Origin: Amaurobius ferox
Taxonomy: Eukaryota > Arthropoda > Arachnida > Araneae > Amaurobiidae
Length of the DNA stretch: 64,000 nucleotides
Direction of reading: 5' to 3'
Assembly: GCA_951213105.1 (NCBI GenBank)
Contig: OX578146.1
Span: 57,686,569 to 57,750,568 of the forward strand
In this document: in pieces, positions 23,570 through 34,558 of the stretch
How the letters are laid out: each line of letters begins with the position of its first letter
Position numbering within the stretch: the stretch's first letter is position 1
Made by a program: the position numbers and the translations under genes
Notes under the pieces: generated by a model
The model's database searches: none
Seen by the model: the letters and a program-made list of their open reading frames with translations, nothing else
What the model was told of the DNA's origin: nothing

Positions 23570-24482
23570 TTAAATTCTACATAATAGGACACAGCCGTAA
23601 ATTCGTATGAGTGGAACTCATTATTTAATTAAACATTGCGTTGTTTGCCGCTATTAAAACCCACCATTAATTTCTTTAGCGCTAATTCTGTAAAGGAATA
23701 GTAATTAACATAATGCCACTCGATTAATTGCACCATTTTAACTTTAACAATAAATCATTTATTAACAACATAGAATACTTATTGAATTCATTACATTACA
23801 CAAGTTTCATATTTATTTGCGTAGGATCGAGTAAAATGTGAGAGAATTGCCTTGTGAGACCAGATCACTATTTGTTATCGATATAATTAGTCTAAGACCT
23901 GCTACCATATTTAATAAGCACATACCTGACCATAGCGCTTGCTTCCTTGTAGATGGTACTATTTTTGCCTATTTTGTTGAAGTCTTCTTGAACTCTGACT
24001 GTCGTAGAATTTCATATTAGGACACATTTCGAGGACTATCTCCGGACCACTCTATCGAAGTCGTTCTCCATATTCATACATCTGTTCTCTAACTATCGTC
24101 GTTTTGTCTTAGATGACACTCCTCTTTTGCGCCGGTCACTCAAATTGCTGCTCATGCCTTAGGGCGAGTCGAGTGGTCTGGGTTTTCGACTCCTCTTTTG
24201 CTCTTATTGGCAGCCTTCATAGAGAAGCCACGATCAACTTCTCCATTGGTCAACCTTTTTATCCAATGTCGTCACTTCAAATTTTCTTAAGAGTCCTTCG
24301 ATCCCCCTCTGTCTTGACGCCCCTAAATTTATGGTTTTAGCTGGCCTTTGGGTCAGCATGTTGTAAACGTTGGAGTCATTGAGACTGAAGGTATTGTCTG
24401 ACGTTTCAGACACAATAAATAATGTACATAAAGCTGTCTCACAACAACTGATGTGAGATCTATTTCTAGTCTCACAATATTA
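23570..24482 (-). repeat. JI composite repeat, copy 1
   Basis: Read on minus from 24482: TGTGAGACTAGAAATAGATC, a TTATTTATTG block, GTTTACAACATGCTGACCCA, a CCAAT-containing block (plus-strand CTCCATTGGTCAAC at 24241-24254), a donor-like CAG/GTATGTG (junction at 23925/23926), a CTGGTCTCACA block (23846-23857), an acceptor-like TTTACAG (23688) and then GGTGGG and AGCGGC. These landmarks occur in the same order in copies at 29399, 36302 and 61856. There is no continuous ORF. It may be a dispersed non-coding transcription unit or an unrecognised retroelement part. Confidence 0.65.
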
Positions 24483-24837
24483 ATACTCGTATACTTCAAT
24501 TAATTTTGTCACAAACTGTAAAACACATAGTTACTCATCAAAATTAAAATCTTGAAAATTTAAGCTTGAATTTTTTCGTGCTCTACTCCAGGTAATATGT
24601 AATAGTTCAAAACATATTCGTAATAAAATACTAATTATTCACAAGTTTTGGCTAGGAATACGTGCTCATGTTTTTCATGTGCGTTCTTAGGCAATAATAT
24701 ATCAAATTGTTAATAAATGCAAATCAGAAGATTTTGGTAAATCCGAGATTTTCCACGTGAAATAAGTAAGAATTGGACCTCTGGGCCAAAATATATAAAT
24801 ATTCATAAATGTATTTTCTGCATTCACATATGTTCAA
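24483..24837. other. Spacer, nothing recognised
   Basis: AT-rich, no signal recognised. Confidence 0.3.
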
Positions 24838-24893
24838 TACTGCCAGTACACTGCCAATACACAGTACTGCCAGTACTGCCAATACACTGTATA
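24838..24893. repeat. Short tandem ACTGCCAGT/ACTGCCAATACAC repeat
   Basis: Five occurrences of ACTGCCA in 56 bp. The repeat makes an 'AVLAVL' stretch in a minus-strand frame that is not a gene. Confidence 0.8.
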
Positions 24894-25275
24894 CTACTAA
24901 ATTGAATCCAAATTTCTTTTGAGCGATTTTTAAGATCACGACGGATCACTGGTTTTTGACAAAGTCTCGTTTTAAACTACTTTTTCGGCGTTCAGATCTA
25001 GATAATATAGACACATTATACCACTCAAAATTTAGTCTAAATTTCTTCAGCGGCTTTTAAGATTACGAAGCAGCAAACGAATTTGATAAAATCCAATTTT
25101 ATAGATAAACTGTATATATATTTCAAAAATGTTGCCTCTTTGCTTTCTCATCTACATAATATATAACATTTGCCCGCGCTCACATCTAAAAATAATACGC
25201 AGTACACCACCTAAAATTTGGTGCAGATTGCTTCTTTGGTTTTTGAGATTATGAAGGGCCAACGATTTGAAACAC
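24894..25275. repeat. Three degenerate copies of a 35-bp block
   Basis: Blocks near 24896, 25023 and 25209 share AAATTTxGT(C)xAAATTTCTTC(A)GCGGTTTTTAAGATTACGAAG-like content. They resemble the internal units of HINE-type repeats, but termini were not found. Confidence 0.45.
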
Positions 25276-25696
25276 ACAATTCCACCCAACCACAAATCGA
25301 CTAACATCCATTATCAAGGGACTCAACTTAAAACTCGACTTATGGTAAAATCACGATTATCATAATTTCATAGACCACATCAGTTAAAATAAAATATTAA
25401 TCTACTTCTAAAACATATCTGTCAAGAAAAGTGTCACAAATCACGATCATTATCATCATATACGCGTTCAGTTATCTCAAACGGAGCTAAGTAAAACAAC
25501 ATATATTTTTAAGTGGCATACAAATTATTAGAATTCATTTGTTTTATAACAAATCCCTAAAAATGCATATAAAAATTTTGTTTATATCAGCAGAATATTT
25601 TAAGAAATTACTATTGAAAATGCCTAAAAATTGTTGTTTTGATGACATACTCAAACAATTTCTAATTTCACAAAACAACGATATTGAATCCATATA
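25276..25696. other. Spacer, nothing recognised
   Basis: AT-rich flank of the Tc1-like element. No signal recognised. Confidence 0.3.
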
Positions 25697-26876
25697 CACT
25701 GCTCACAATTGAAATCGCAACACCATAAAGTTATACGTGTAGCTTTATGTAAATCACGCAATGGAGAGCAAGACAAAATATGCAAATGATCACAGATTCG
25801 TTACGTACAGTGACGTAACACCTTGCCGAAGAGCATAAAAACTTCAAGTCAAAGAGGAGCGGTATCGCAGAGCTACATGGAGATAGGGTAGCGGAGCTTC
25901 CAGGTGCACCATACCACGTGAAGGTCGTATGCTTCTGAGAAGCGTTGCGCGGGGGCCGTTTACCACACTAATCATCTTACAACGACATTTATCCCACACT
26001 ACAGGTAACGTGCATTCGACGCAAACAATTCGAAACCGTTTGCATGACGCAGAACTCCGAGGTAAAGGACTTTTTCGACACCTACCCTTTCAATGTCTTT
26101 ACCGGTTATATCATCTCCAGTGGTGTCAAGTGAAACACAATTGGTCGACAGAATGGAGAAACATTCTGTTCACGGATGAATCACGATTCTGTTTTGGCAT
26201 GCCAGATAGCCGTACTCGCGTATGACGACGTTTTAAACAACGATACCAGGAAGCTTTTTCTATCAATCATCACAAAGCCCCCCTAAGATGTATCATGATT
26301 TGGGGTGGTATAACATTTGGTAGACGAACACCTTTGATCCACGTTTCTAGCAGTATCACGGCACAACGATACGCCTCTGACATTGTGAGACCTGTGGTTC
26401 AGCCATATCTGTCAACCAGGCCTGGACTGCTTTTTCAGCAGGATAATGTCAGGCTACGTATTGCACGGATAACTATGAATAGTCCAGAAGGTTTTGATAT
26501 CCTGCCTGGGCCAGCATATTCTCTGCGTTTGACGCCAATTGAGCAATCTGGGACATCATGGGTCGCCGATTAAGAGAACTCCCAATTCCAGCAAACCATG
26601 TTCCGTTACAAGCCCAATTGTATGCTCTGGGGAATGCCCTCTCTCAGCACACCATTGACCATCTCATTGACGGTATGACTCGTTGTATTCAATCCTGCAT
26701 AGCCGCTTGCGGTGGATCTATTTCATATTGATCTAATGTCAATAAAGTTCCATGCTTTCATTTTCCAGGTATGATTTTTGATCATTTGCACATCTCCATG
26801 TTACACTTATATTTTGTAAATTTCATAAGGATACATCAATTTCTTCATGGTGTTGCGATTTCAGTTGTGCGCAGTG
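25697..26876 (+). mobile_element. Tc1/mariner-superfamily element with 34-bp TIRs
   Basis: The terminal inverted repeats 25697-25730 and 26843-26876 start CACTGCTCACAATTGAAATC and CACTGCGCACAACTGAAATC. Both continue GCAACACCAT and differ at only three positions overall. TA dinucleotides flank both ends (25695-25696 and 26877-26878), the target duplication of this superfamily. Length is 1180 bp. It encloses a decayed transposase, and the N-terminal coding part appears reduced. Confidence 0.92.
25929..26731 (+). pseudogene. Tc1-like DDE transposase remnant
   Basis: Frames in succession give TIRNRLHDAELRGK (end of the paired-type HTH region), WRNILFTDESRFCF (first catalytic Asp in FTDES), then after a stop MIWGGITFGRRTPL, LFQQDNVRLRIAR (second Asp in QQDN) and LTPIEQ (third acidic residue in the usual NPIEH block, Glu kept). 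A frame change then leads to DIMGRRLRELPIP and CIAACGGSISY with a stop at 26729-26731, the normal C-terminus. A transposase of this family cuts and pastes DNA at TA sites. Here a stop after SRTRV (26223-26225), frame changes near 26560 and a missing N-terminal HTH make it non-functional. AATAAA follows at 26741-26746. Confidence 0.88.
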
Positions 26877-26975
26877 TACATTTCCGCAGGTAATACACCA
26901 GGAGAAATAATACGATGTTGAAAAATATTATAAAGCCTGTTCTCGCACGTCAATTTTCTCCTCCTTAAGAGTGTA

Positions 26976-27755
26976 CAGGGTGATTCAAAAGTTCGGAGCA
27001 AAAGTAAAACGCTATAAAAAATATCTATGGGTCGGAGAAACATGCGGTTTGCAGATTAATATTCATCGTGGTGAGGGATTATGTATGGTATGAAAAAAAT
27101 AGTTCAAAATATCAACACTAGGGTGCGCTGCTGCAGAAAAAGCCATGGAGGTGATTTATGCATATCGCTCACGCCACTCAAAATTATGATCAGATAAAAA
27201 CATTATTGAATACCACCCCACATGGCACGTCAAGTAATGGAGTTGCTACGGTCAACATTTGGCGCCGATCGCCTACTGAGCAGGCATATCTGACATGAAT
27301 AGCCTGCGATATCCTCAGATATCACACCCTGTGATTTCTGGTTGTGGGGATATCTAAAATCGCAGATCTATACAGGAAATCCCCAGTCCTTGTCCTTACC
27401 AGCACTGAAATACGACTTACGGCAGGATGTAGCAGCCATTCCCGTTGATATGCTGTTTCATGCTATATCAGCCATAATACCGCGACTGCACTCAGTACTG
27501 GAATGTGGTGGTGGACACATTGAGCACTTGCAGCTGTAAATCATGCTGAAAGAAAATATCTCCTTTCACAATTATTACGTCGCATTCTTTTCTTTGCAGC
27601 AGCGCCCCTTGTGTCGAGATTTTGAACTATTTTTTTTTCATGCCATACAAAATTCCCCACCACGGTGAATATTAATCTGAACACCGCATGTCTCTCCAAC
27701 CCATAGACATTTTTTACAGCGTTTTACTTTTGCTCCGAACTTTTGAATCACCCTG
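26976..27755 (+). mobile_element. Mariner-like element with very long inverted repeats
   Basis: Inverted repeats of about 165 bp (26976-27143 and 27589-27755) begin CAGGGTGATTCAAAAGTTCG on both sides and stay close to 90 percent alike up to GGCGCTGCTGCA. TA flanks both ends (26974-26975 and 27756-27757). Length is 780 bp. The short centre keeps only the end of a transposase, so it is an internally deleted derivative. Confidence 0.9.
27290..27539 (+). pseudogene. C-terminal remnant of a mariner-type transposase
   Basis: Codons spell SDITPCDFWLWGYLKSQIYT, then LPALKYDLRQDVAAIP, VDMLFHA and ECGGGHIEHLQL followed by a stop at 27537-27539. The SPDLTPCDFFLWGYLK-type block carries the last catalytic acidic residue in the large insect-type IS630/mariner transposases, and GGHIEH near the end is typical of them. 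All upstream domains are deleted. The frame lies inside the element with long inverted repeats, which supports the assignment. It is non-functional. Confidence 0.8.
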
Positions 27756-27945
27756 TATATAAAATTAATGTAAGTTTAATCGTAATCAAAATATATGTTA
27801 TAAATAATATTTATTTTAAAAGTTTAAATTGTGGAATTCAATGTGTAGTGTTGTAATTAATGATTTTACATAAGGAACTCTTACAAAGAAATAATGGTGG
27901 GTTATTGCGGCAATTTCAATTATGCACTTAATGTCAAGCGTCTTT

Positions 27946-29208
27946 ATCTTTTATTACACAACAGGCACACATAGATTGATAAACATGGCATGTATGCAGA
28001 ACTGTTCTTGTATTAGCACTTAATGCAATTACCATTTTCAATAATATATACTATTTTTAAAATATATTTTCTACCACTCCTTTTACCCTTGATAGTTATA
28101 ATTATATTTCTGTTGCATTTAAACGGCTAATAAATTTTCTTATAAAATTTCTTATAAAAAAAGTCATAAAATTTTCCTATAAAATTTTAATATAAGTTTT
28201 CCATCTTGAGTGACAACTATCTTTTCAATTGAAGACTGAATTTGCATATTTAATCAGGAGTGAAAAACATAATAAATGCAAATTTCTACTAAACCGCGTA
28301 TTTTGCCGAATCCACTTTTCTAAAGTTTTTCGCTCAAAGTTTTTATCTTCTACTGAAAGAGAAAATTTGAAATCTAAATAATTTTAATTGGGTTGGGTTT
28401 GCTGTTCCATTGGGAAATGCATCATTTAAATTCTTATTTACTGCAAAATATAAGGTAACATAATTACTAGTATTTGCATTTATTTTCGCTTTCCAGTTCC
28501 TTTATATAAGAAGACAAGTTTGCAATGACAATTTCAAAATTACGTTGATAAAAATCTGTGTTGAGACAAGTGTTTTATTGGGCGTTTAGATTATATGAAT
28601 TTTTATATTTAGATTATATTTAGATTATATGATATTAGAACAACTTTATTCTAAATGTGCTGTAAACAGGGGGGGGGGAACCAGAAATTTTAGTCTCTTA
28701 TGCAAAATATTTAAAAAGTCTCCCCAAAAGTTAAATTCCCCCAAAACTAAAATTTTGAAAGCCGCGATTTAATGTTTTCTTCCAAACAAAAGTATTTTTC
28801 AAGAACTCTTTTACTGTGATGGGGGTTAAACATTGTGGGGAAACCATTTTGGGCCGCCCCCTCAAAAGTTTAATTTTGGGGGAAAATCAGAATTTAAATT
28901 TTGGAGGCCAAAATGTTAGTTAGGGTCCTCAGCATAAAATAATTTAATGAAATTATTATCTTTTAGAAACAATTTCAGAAGTGAAAGAATTTGAAAGTTT
29001 TGGTATTTTATTTAAGTTCTCTTCATTTTTCTTGTTTTACTTCAATTTAAAAATCCTCTAATTTTACTTACATTTTTGTCAACCATAGGTAATTGAAGAG
29101 AAAGTTATTTTCAAATCTGTTAAAATGGTCAGCGTAACTAGCCTCTGATTCATCTTATAATAAAGTAGAACCTTAAAAACATTTAAACACTTCGTGCAAG
29201 TCTAACAA
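27946..29208. other. Spacer with G-rich and C-rich patches, nothing recognised
   Basis: AT-rich apart from a GGGGGGGGGG run (28669-28678) and the region to 28925, which alternates CCCCAAAA- and GGGG-containing segments. No coherent frame, no repeat partner. Confidence 0.35.
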
Positions 29209-29272
29209 TTGCCTCACTTCAAAATTGCTTTCACTTCGCTTTGAAGTGAAAGGAATTCCGAAGTGAGGTAAC
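29209..29272. other. Long imperfect hairpin, arms about 29 bp
   Basis: TTGCCTCACTTC...CTTTCACTTC pairs with GAAGTGAAAG...GAAGTGAGGTAA around a small GCT loop, with about four mismatches. Confidence 0.8.
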
Positions 29273-29398
29273 TAACTCCCTGAGGCTCCCGTCTCGTACT
29301 TAAATAAGGCTGCGCCTTTTTCAAGCTTTAAGAAGCATTTTTATTTGTATTTAACAAGTAATGCATATCTTGTGTAAAATTGTTTTCGTATTTATCAT

Positions 29399-30310
29399 TG
29401 TGAGGCCAGAATATGTCCTCACATGAGACATTTTTATTTCAATATTTATGGTGCATAGAACGGCTAACAAAGGTTTTAGTCTAGTTGGCGCCGGAGTTTA
29501 CAACAACGTGAACTTTTAGGCAAAATACAATAAATTTGGGTGTCCCAGGCCAAAGGGGCTGAGAGGGGCCTTGATAAATATGAAGTGATGCCATATGCCA
29601 TTGGGTTCAGAAGAACCAATGAGCGCCAAGGAGAAGAAGGGTGGAGCTACCCCCCCCTCCCCCCGCCGAAGGAACCTCAAGTCACTTTGATACGAAATGT
29701 TGTGGAAGTAACTTGGATACAAAATGTTGCAGAAGCAAGTCTGACACGAAATGTGGTTGCAGGAGGTTTCATACGAAGTGTTGTTGAAAGGAGTTTGACA
29801 AAAGGAGCGAAGCGAACATGACCTAGCAGAGATGACTTAGGAGTGGCATTTATAGTATGCAGATATAAAGTATCAGTCGAAGTAAAATATACGAGGAGGA
29901 GCCACACACCCCAGAGTTATGGCAGTATAAGACTGATGCAAGCGAGATGATGAGCCCAAATCTAAACTGGAAGGTAATGTGCTCTGATGTTACCGGTCCT
30001 AGACACCTTCGTAAAATTAATATTTCTAGTCGTATCTCCCCTAGCTAAAATAGATAAATGAAAATTGATAATAAATGAGAAATGATATAAATGATAAATT
30101 GTTGTTGATGATAAATTGATGTTGTTAATAAATGATATTGTTTAAGTTTTAAATAGTCTAATCTTTTAATATTAATTAATAATTCTTTTCAGGACTTACA
30201 CAAATGGTAAAAATAATTGGAGGGTTATTGCGGCACAACAACAAGCGATGTACATTTAAATGTTAATTCCACTTTATGAGATCAACGGCCATGTTTTCAA
30301 TGGTCAATAA
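29399..30310 (+). repeat. JI composite repeat, copy 2
   Basis: Starts TGTGAGGCCAGAATATGTCC. Then GGAGTTTACAACAACGTGAA, CAATAAATTTGGGTGTCCC and AGAACCAATGAGCGCCAAGG (CCAAT at 29614-29618). A 27-bp minisatellite (29686-29815) follows, and then a donor-like GGAAG/GTAATGTG at 29973/29974. An acceptor-like CTTTTCAG ends at 30192, then GGAGGGTTATTGCGGCACAA. Donor to acceptor is 219 bp. Confidence 0.65.
29686..29815 (+). repeat. 27-bp minisatellite, about 4.5 units, open in frame
   Basis: Units start TTTGATACGAAATGTTG, TTGGATACAAAATGTTG, TCTGACACGAAATGTGG and TTTCATACGAAGTGTTG. A 93-residue frame (29540-29821) runs through it and shows a nine-residue repeat of the form LIRNVVEVT / WIQNVAEAS / LTRNVVAGG / FIRSVVERS. 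No homology is recognised, and coding status is doubtful. Confidence 0.75.
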
Positions 30311-31154
30311 ATAATTAATAATAATATAACCTTTAAACTTAACTCATTTCATTTCCACGTCCCACAATCATAAATATGAATTTACTTACCATAAAAAACT
30401 TAATACGCGTAATTCTTAGAATAATGAAATACTTTTATTTTTCAATACAATTTTTGACGGAAAAATTTGTTTTCTTCTTGTGCGCCGAAAATATCCCAAT
30501 TAGTTATGGGCCCTTAAGCGTCGCTTGACCATGATTAATTGGCTGCAAGGTAGTTACAGTAATTCCTGGGAGACATATAATGAAGAGGTGTAATAAATTA
30601 GCACTTAGGGGCAAAATCCAGAGGACCCGGAGTTCATTTTCTACTCAGGATGATTATATTTTCAGCTGCTAAAATTAGATCTAATATACTACAACCAGCA
30701 CCCAAATATGAGTAGAAAGTATGGTGGTGAGCAAAAGTCAGTTGGTGTCTAAGAATATTACATTTGAAGAGCGAGTATGCAAGATAAAAGTAATACAGGT
30801 GTCGGAAACCTACAGCTAACTTCTTTCAATGGATATCGTGGTTCATTTAAATCAAAAGTAAGTAGGATAGAGTAAGTGTCATTCAGATATAAGTGCATCT
30901 TCTCTTTATAAAAGTAGCATATATCTTTGAATGGCGTTGTGCTATCGTGAAGAGAATAAACTGTTTCGACTGTGTTTAAAAACCATTAGATTCCGTTGTG
31001 ATCAGCCTCTCTTCCGATGAAATGGACGACAGTTTTGGTGGAATTAGATTCACCTCGCTTGACAAGTAAGGAAGGGTTACGCCTGTTGGTTCTTTGTGAA
31101 AGATTAAATAACAGTTTTGGGTCCATACTTTTCACATTCAGCATTTTTTTTTTT
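30311..31154. other. Spacer, nothing recognised
   Basis: AT-rich. No continuous frame or repeat partner seen. Confidence 0.35.
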
Positions 31155-31930
31155 TTGCATCAAGTGTTTATTTGATTATAGAGAGTGGGTCGCTGTTCTT
31201 CCAGAAATGAAAGCGTCGGGGCCAGTGCTTTACCGAAAGCAGGGGTAAGTGCGCCACAGGTCAAAATTGCAGTCCACTTTCCCCTATCTTCTCAAAACTG
31301 GGACAGAAAGTTAGTTGTATTTCAAGAAATGGTTTGAAACTACGAAAGGAAAACGACCAAACCTTCTACACTGTTGGGCAATCAATGATGTCAAAACGAG
31401 AAAAGTGTAGGTATCGCCAAAGCTACCAAAGTTATTGAGGAAAAAAATAAAAATTTACGAAAAGGAGAAAATATTCAAAGTCAGATACCCACCGACCCCC
31501 GTCCAAATAAAAATGTAACACACATTTATATTCTGGATCAGACTCTGATGAATGTTATGCGTTTTCATTTAACTATTCCGAAGATGATCCTCAACACATC
31601 TTTAAAGGGGATCTTCAGTAGGACATTTTTGCCGACCTTATGGTTGAAAACATTTAGGACAAGGTTGGCAACTGGGTATTAGTACAGTTTGCCACGAATA
31701 AAACAATAAAACACTTTGTAAAGAAGTATAATCCTTCAATAATCATGGAATAAATGTCTTTAAATTTGCTCGGATTTTAAAAAGTGCCACACCAAAACAT
31801 TTAAATACTTTCCGGTTTTCACTGGTCACTGATAAACGTGAAACTGAACTGACATCAATTATTTTGTCCCCCAACCCTCTAACAATGGACAAAAGCGAAT
31901 TATCTTTATTTCAAGAATTTTAGACTTATA
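31155..31930 (+). pseudogene. Pogo-like transposase C-terminal remnant (tentative)
   Basis: Frames with several breaks give HLYSGSDSDECYAFSFNYSE (an acidic, Ser-rich linker), then GNWVLVQFATNKTIKHFVKK YNPSI as a compact domain, and a downstream TFRFSLVTD segment. The order of acidic linker, then a GDFVLVxFxxKKxxKYYVG-like module, resembles the C-terminal tail of pogo/Tigger-like transposases and related arthropod transposon proteins. GGGGTAAGTGCGCC (31242-31255) and the inverted GGCGCACTTAC (32196-32206) may be subterminal repeats of the same element. No DDE core remains. Identification is low to moderate. Confidence 0.4.
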
Positions 31931-32576
31931 TAATGTGCAATAAAAAGTTTATTTTCTGTTGCCTTTGTTGTTAAATAAGATGATAGCAAAGCTAATATTG
32001 TCAGTTTTGTGATAAATGAATACATTTCTTTATATTTTTCATTGTTATGACCTCTCACTTCTGATATGTTATAACTTCAGAACCATTTAAGATAAAACAA
32101 TTACTTTTACTGTTTTAAAAGCTTATTAGATAAATATTTAGAGCATATAAAACCTATATTTATTAAGCCATAACAATTTAAATAATCTGCTAAAGGCGCA
32201 CTTACACATTTTGCCAGGGACAATTGCATACTTCTGTCGTATTATTATCCTTTTTTTACGTTTTACATTTTTATTTCAAAGTGAAAATCAAAGATAAAAT
32301 ACATAAACGAACCATAACGACTTTGTAAATTTTAATCACATGTTTGAGTCACAGTTCGATGATAAGGTTTTGGCAGCATTATAAAGATGATTTTGTGACA
32401 CTTAAGAGTGTACTTATCCCATCTTACCATACATCAAACTAACTGCAGGAATTACGTTCTAATGATGTTGATAACCTTAATATTTTCTATAATTTGAATA
32501 TACATGGATGGACATAGGTAATTGCAATAAAAATTAAATTGAATAAATTTCTTCATTTATTTTCTACTTGAAAGAA
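31931..32576. other. Spacer, nothing recognised
   Basis: AT-rich. It may include the far end of the pogo-like relic (inverted GTAAGTGCGCC near 32196 and TGTACTTATCCC at 32411-32422). Confidence 0.3.
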
Positions 32577-33446
32577 ATCTGATGTGGGCAACACATGACT
32601 TTCCTTATATAATGCAATGATTTTACTACTTTTACAGTTTAAAAAATGTTATTGTTATAGCAGATACTTATATTCTTTAAAAGATATTGAATTTTCTTCA
32701 ATTTTCGTTAATTTGGCAGCTTTAAAAAATGTCGCCAAGTTGACGAAATTTCACTAAATTCGTCGCCAAAATATCGCTAAGTGTTATGGACGAGAAACAA
32801 GGTATTCTTACAGCAGATAAATGACTGTTGACGTTCAAATAAAAAAGTATTACTCAAAGTATCTTTTCTCATGAATGGAATGATCTAGATCCACGAGACT
32901 GATGTCACCAAATTTATCACATGATATTACATATGAAAAGTGAACATGTTTCTCAACAGTTAATATATATTTTTTTAATTTATGGGATTTTTTGATAAAT
33001 TTATTTGACAAACGTGCAATATCTCGAGGACAGTTTATGCCAGTGTTCTAAAGTTTATGTCAATCGTTTTCTAGGGAAACATTACATAAGAAATGTCTAT
33101 TTGCGTAACTCTATTAAAGGTTTTGATTTTTTGAAGATTTTTTCAAAATTTCACTCGAAAATTTAGGGGGATTCTGAACATTCGATTGCATTTAACAACA
33201 ATAGGCTTCCAGTATTCATGGATTGTGATTTTTGTACCAAATTTCATTCCAAACGCTCCATTTGTTCGTCAGGTATCGTCTCCACAGACTCACTGACACA
33301 CACACACACACACAGAGACATATCTTCAAAACTGTTTGATTCGTGATCAGTGATGCTTGAAACGTGCTCTCCCATCGAAAACTCGAATTCGAATTTTCGA
33401 CTCCGTCACAATACTTTCCTTATACATTATATATAGAAGGAAAGTA
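32577..33446 (+). mobile_element. Family A HINE-like element (A10)
   Basis: TCTGATGTGGGCAACACATG start, palindrome 33413-33445, short CA array 33294-33313. An internal deletion removes part of the GTCGCCAA inverted-repeat block near 32700. Confidence 0.85.
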
Positions 33447-33485
33447 ATAATAGATACCTTTTTTGTTTTGAAATAAAGAAAGTAT

Positions 33486-33506
33486 ATATATTAATTATAT
33501 ATATAT

Positions 33507-33537
<31 letters not shown>

Positions 33538-33551
33538 TAGATAGATAGATA
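33486..33551. repeat. TA then GATA microsatellite
   Basis: TATATATATATA followed by ATAGATAGATAG units to 33551. Confidence 0.95.
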
Positions 33552-33555
33552 TGTT

Positions 33556-34100
33556 ACGGTGAATGCGATTAATCGGTTATTATTAATAATAACAGGCTAT
33601 TATTAATACTAACCAAATAAACCGGTTAAAGTGAATACATTATGAGAATTTATCACATGAACCGGTTGTCATTATTAATTACCAATGAAGTTTGGTTAAT
33701 GTAATAATTTTCAACGTGTTTAGCTTGTGATTTCCATTTATTGTATTTGTAATGCAATTTATTTACAAGTTTTGTCACCTTAAGGTGTTTGTGTGTAATG
33801 TAATTTGTTTTTTATAATAAATAATGAATATATCTTAAAAATAACAGTAATCATTATTATAAAACATTTTATATTGTCCAAATTTCATTGCTAACTAAAC
33901 TGTTAATGCATGTAATATTATACACTTCCTATCGTGTGACAAAAAAATTACTTTACAGTGGGGGTTTCAATAAATTATGCTTAATTAAACGCAATGACCA
34001 AACTCCATTGGTAATTATTAATATTTACCAGTGTATGTGATTAATATGCAATATTTGTCACATTTACCAAAAGATATGGTTATTATTAATACTAACCGGA
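33556..34100. mobile_element. Element with long imperfect terminal inverted repeats
   Basis: The left arm (33572-33702) and right arm (33992-34100) are complementary over about 105 bp. Matching landmarks are CGGTTATTATTAATAATAAC with TATTATTAATACTAACCG, and ATTAATTACCAATGAAGTTT with AAACTCCATTGGTAATTATT. Subrepeats of GGTTAAxGTGAATxC occur in the arms. The centre is AT-rich without an ORF. It is consistent with a MITE or foldback element; superfamily unknown and no clear target duplication. Confidence 0.65.
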
Positions 34101-34104
34101 GTTT

Positions 34105-34118
34105 TTACACATATATAT

Positions 34119-34150
<32 letters not shown>

Positions 34151-34262
34151 GTATTCATATATACTCGTATATATATATATGTATATTCATATATATATAT
34201 ATATTCATATATATATATATATGTATTCATATATATATATATATATATATATATGTTTGTAT
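34105..34262. repeat. Compound TA/CA microsatellite
   Basis: Alternating TATATA runs with CACACA and TATGTATTCATA interruptions. The Tyr/Ile-rich frames here are artefacts. Confidence 0.95.
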
Positions 34263-34267
34263 ATATA

Positions 34268-34440
34268 TACAGATTGTTACGCCTGAATGATGATTCCATT
34301 TTATAGACTCTCCATAGAAAATTCTGGAAATGTCTCATATGACGTAGAATAATCTTTATTTCGAGGTGATTTTCTTTCGAATCTTCGGGAAGTCGCCATA
34401 TAGGCGTTAAATCGTCAAATCCGGCAACCTTATTTCGTGG
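34268..34440 (-). mobile_element. Gypsy-type LTR fragment
   Basis: Matches the LTR remnant at 12400-12730 in the same orientation: GTAGAATAATCTTTATTTCG, GAAGTCGCCATATAGGCG and TAAATCGTCAAATCCGGCAA against the corresponding parts there, plus TATAAAATGGAATCATCATT read on minus. It has one TTCTACG motif where the other copy has three. No internal region adjoins it, so it is a solo or truncated LTR. Confidence 0.5.
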
Positions 34441-34523
34441 TACCTTAGGTAGTACTCCGAGGCAACCTTACTTACTTACTTAACCCTAGACTCACGCCAT
34501 GGGAAAGGGTGCTTGTAAGTTGT

Positions 34524-34558
<35 letters not shown>

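Larger units (their letters stand above)
26878..27945 (+). repeat. Probable JI repeat fragment, split by the mariner-like element
   Basis: The 98 bp before the insertion (GCAGGTAATACACC near 26886, TTTTCTCCTCC near 26955) and the sequence after it (GGAACTCTTAC, TAATGGTGGGTTATTGCGGC at 27893-27912) line up with the intron-like part of other JI copies. The right part is convincing and the left part weak. Confidence 0.5.

Noticed and set aside
29480..29500. TTGGCGCCGGA as an LTR primer-binding site
   Set aside because: The position aligns with other JI copies that have GACGCCAGG or GACTCCAAC there, so it is not conserved, and no LTR end precedes it.
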